From NCBI GenBank assembly GCA_947382445.1, contig CANCZH010000088.1, positions 1 to 6,151 of the forward strand: a DNA stretch of 6,151 nt. The letters run 5' to 3'. Origin of the DNA: an uncultured Clostridium sp. GTDB lineage: Bacteria; Bacillota_A; Clostridia; TANB77; CAG-508. The position numbers were made by a program, and so were the translations under genes. Every line of letters starts with the position of its first letter. The first letter of the stretch is position 1. The notes below the pieces were generated by a model. That model searched no databases, was not told where the DNA came from, and worked only from the letters and a program-made list of their open reading frames with translations. This document shows positions 5,853-6,151 of this stretch, in pieces.

Positions 5853-6145
5853 TTACCTCTTTCCTTATTTGCTATTTCTAATTTTGGTGTCTGTACTTGT
5901 GGCATTTCTACCATAATACTTTCTTTAGATTTTTGAGCTTTCTTCAATTCCGTTTCAACCTTTAACTCTGCTTCTGCTTCTTTTAACTTTTTCTTAACAG
6001 ATTCTTTTTGTGCAGGTTTAGTAACCCCCTCGGAATTGTTTTTGCTCTTCAAGGAAGGCTCTGACGGAGGGTTTTTTTCCGTTTTTGCTACTTCGGGGTT
6101 TTGATTTTCATTTTCCTTTGGTTTAGAAAAAATATCATCTACCAT
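5849..6145 (-). CDS. Charged low-complexity protein of unknown function, possibly extending beyond the right edge
   Basis: An open frame of 98 residues from ATG 6145 to TGA 5851-5849, rich in K, E, P and S. It begins VDDIFSKPKENENQNPEVAKTEKNPPSEPS, a disordered-looking stretch, followed by a lysine/glutamate helix (ESVKKKLKEAEAELKVETELKKAQKSKE) likely to form a coiled coil, and a short tail. The frame stays open upstream to the window edge (two more codons), so this may be the C-terminus of a longer protein. No ribosome binding site can be judged. The stop overlaps the ArdC-like start by ATGA, so the two are probably coupled. The family is not recognised. Confidence 0.6.
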   Translation of the reverse strand: MVDDIFSKPKENENQNPEVAKTEKNPPSEPSLKSKNNSEGVTKPAQKESVKKKLKEAEAELKVETELKKAQKSKESIMVEMPQVQTPKLEIANKERGK

Positions 6146-6151
6146 AGCTTC

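Noticed and set aside
1..6151. CRISPR arrays, tRNA or rRNA genes, insertion sequences, attachment sites
   Set aside because: No regularly spaced repeats, cloverleaf-like sequence, transposase frame or flanking direct repeats were seen.

Overview
The window looks like part of the conjugation module of an integrative and conjugative element (Tn1549/CTn type) from an AT-rich Gram-positive host, most likely a gut-type Clostridia or related Bacillota. This rests on protein resemblance recalled from family knowledge, strong AGGAGG ribosome binding sites and frequent TTG starts; no database search was possible. Every supported gene is on the minus strand, so transcription runs from high to low coordinates. 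Genes abut or overlap, which suggests one operon.

In transcription order: a charged low-complexity protein (6145-5849); an ArdC/LtrC-like protein (5852-4968); a 65-residue conserved element protein (4955-4758); a VirD4-type coupling ATPase (about 4758-2954); a Maff2-like small membrane protein (2952-2631); a hairpin; an MT-A70-type adenine methyltransferase (2563-1988); a 99-residue phage/ICE-type protein (1991-1692); a VirB6/TrbL-like polytopic membrane protein (1678-844); and an unrecognised coiled-coil protein running off the left edge (830-1). VirD4, the Maff2-like protein and the VirB6-like protein are core type IV secretion components; the rest look like DNA-handling, protection or accessory proteins. 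No stretch over 300 bases lacks a gene.

The striking feature is how three genes are broken. VirD4, Maff2 and VirB6 cannot be read in one frame, yet they become uninterrupted family-length proteins (599, 106 and 276 residues) if one extra C is skipped at 11 sites. (VirD4 also needs one A-run slip at its start.) All 11 sites have the same form: an extra C directly before a glycine codon (GGA nine times, GGT twice), so the upstream frame presents a CGG codon exactly where a +1 shift is needed. By hand scan, every other CGG on the coding strand (nine) straddles two codons, and no CGG is read as arginine. This fits CGG acting as an unassigned +1 frameshift codon, or CGGN being read as a four-base glycine codon. 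Sequencing artefact or gene decay are alternatives, but neither readily explains insertions that respect the reading frame.
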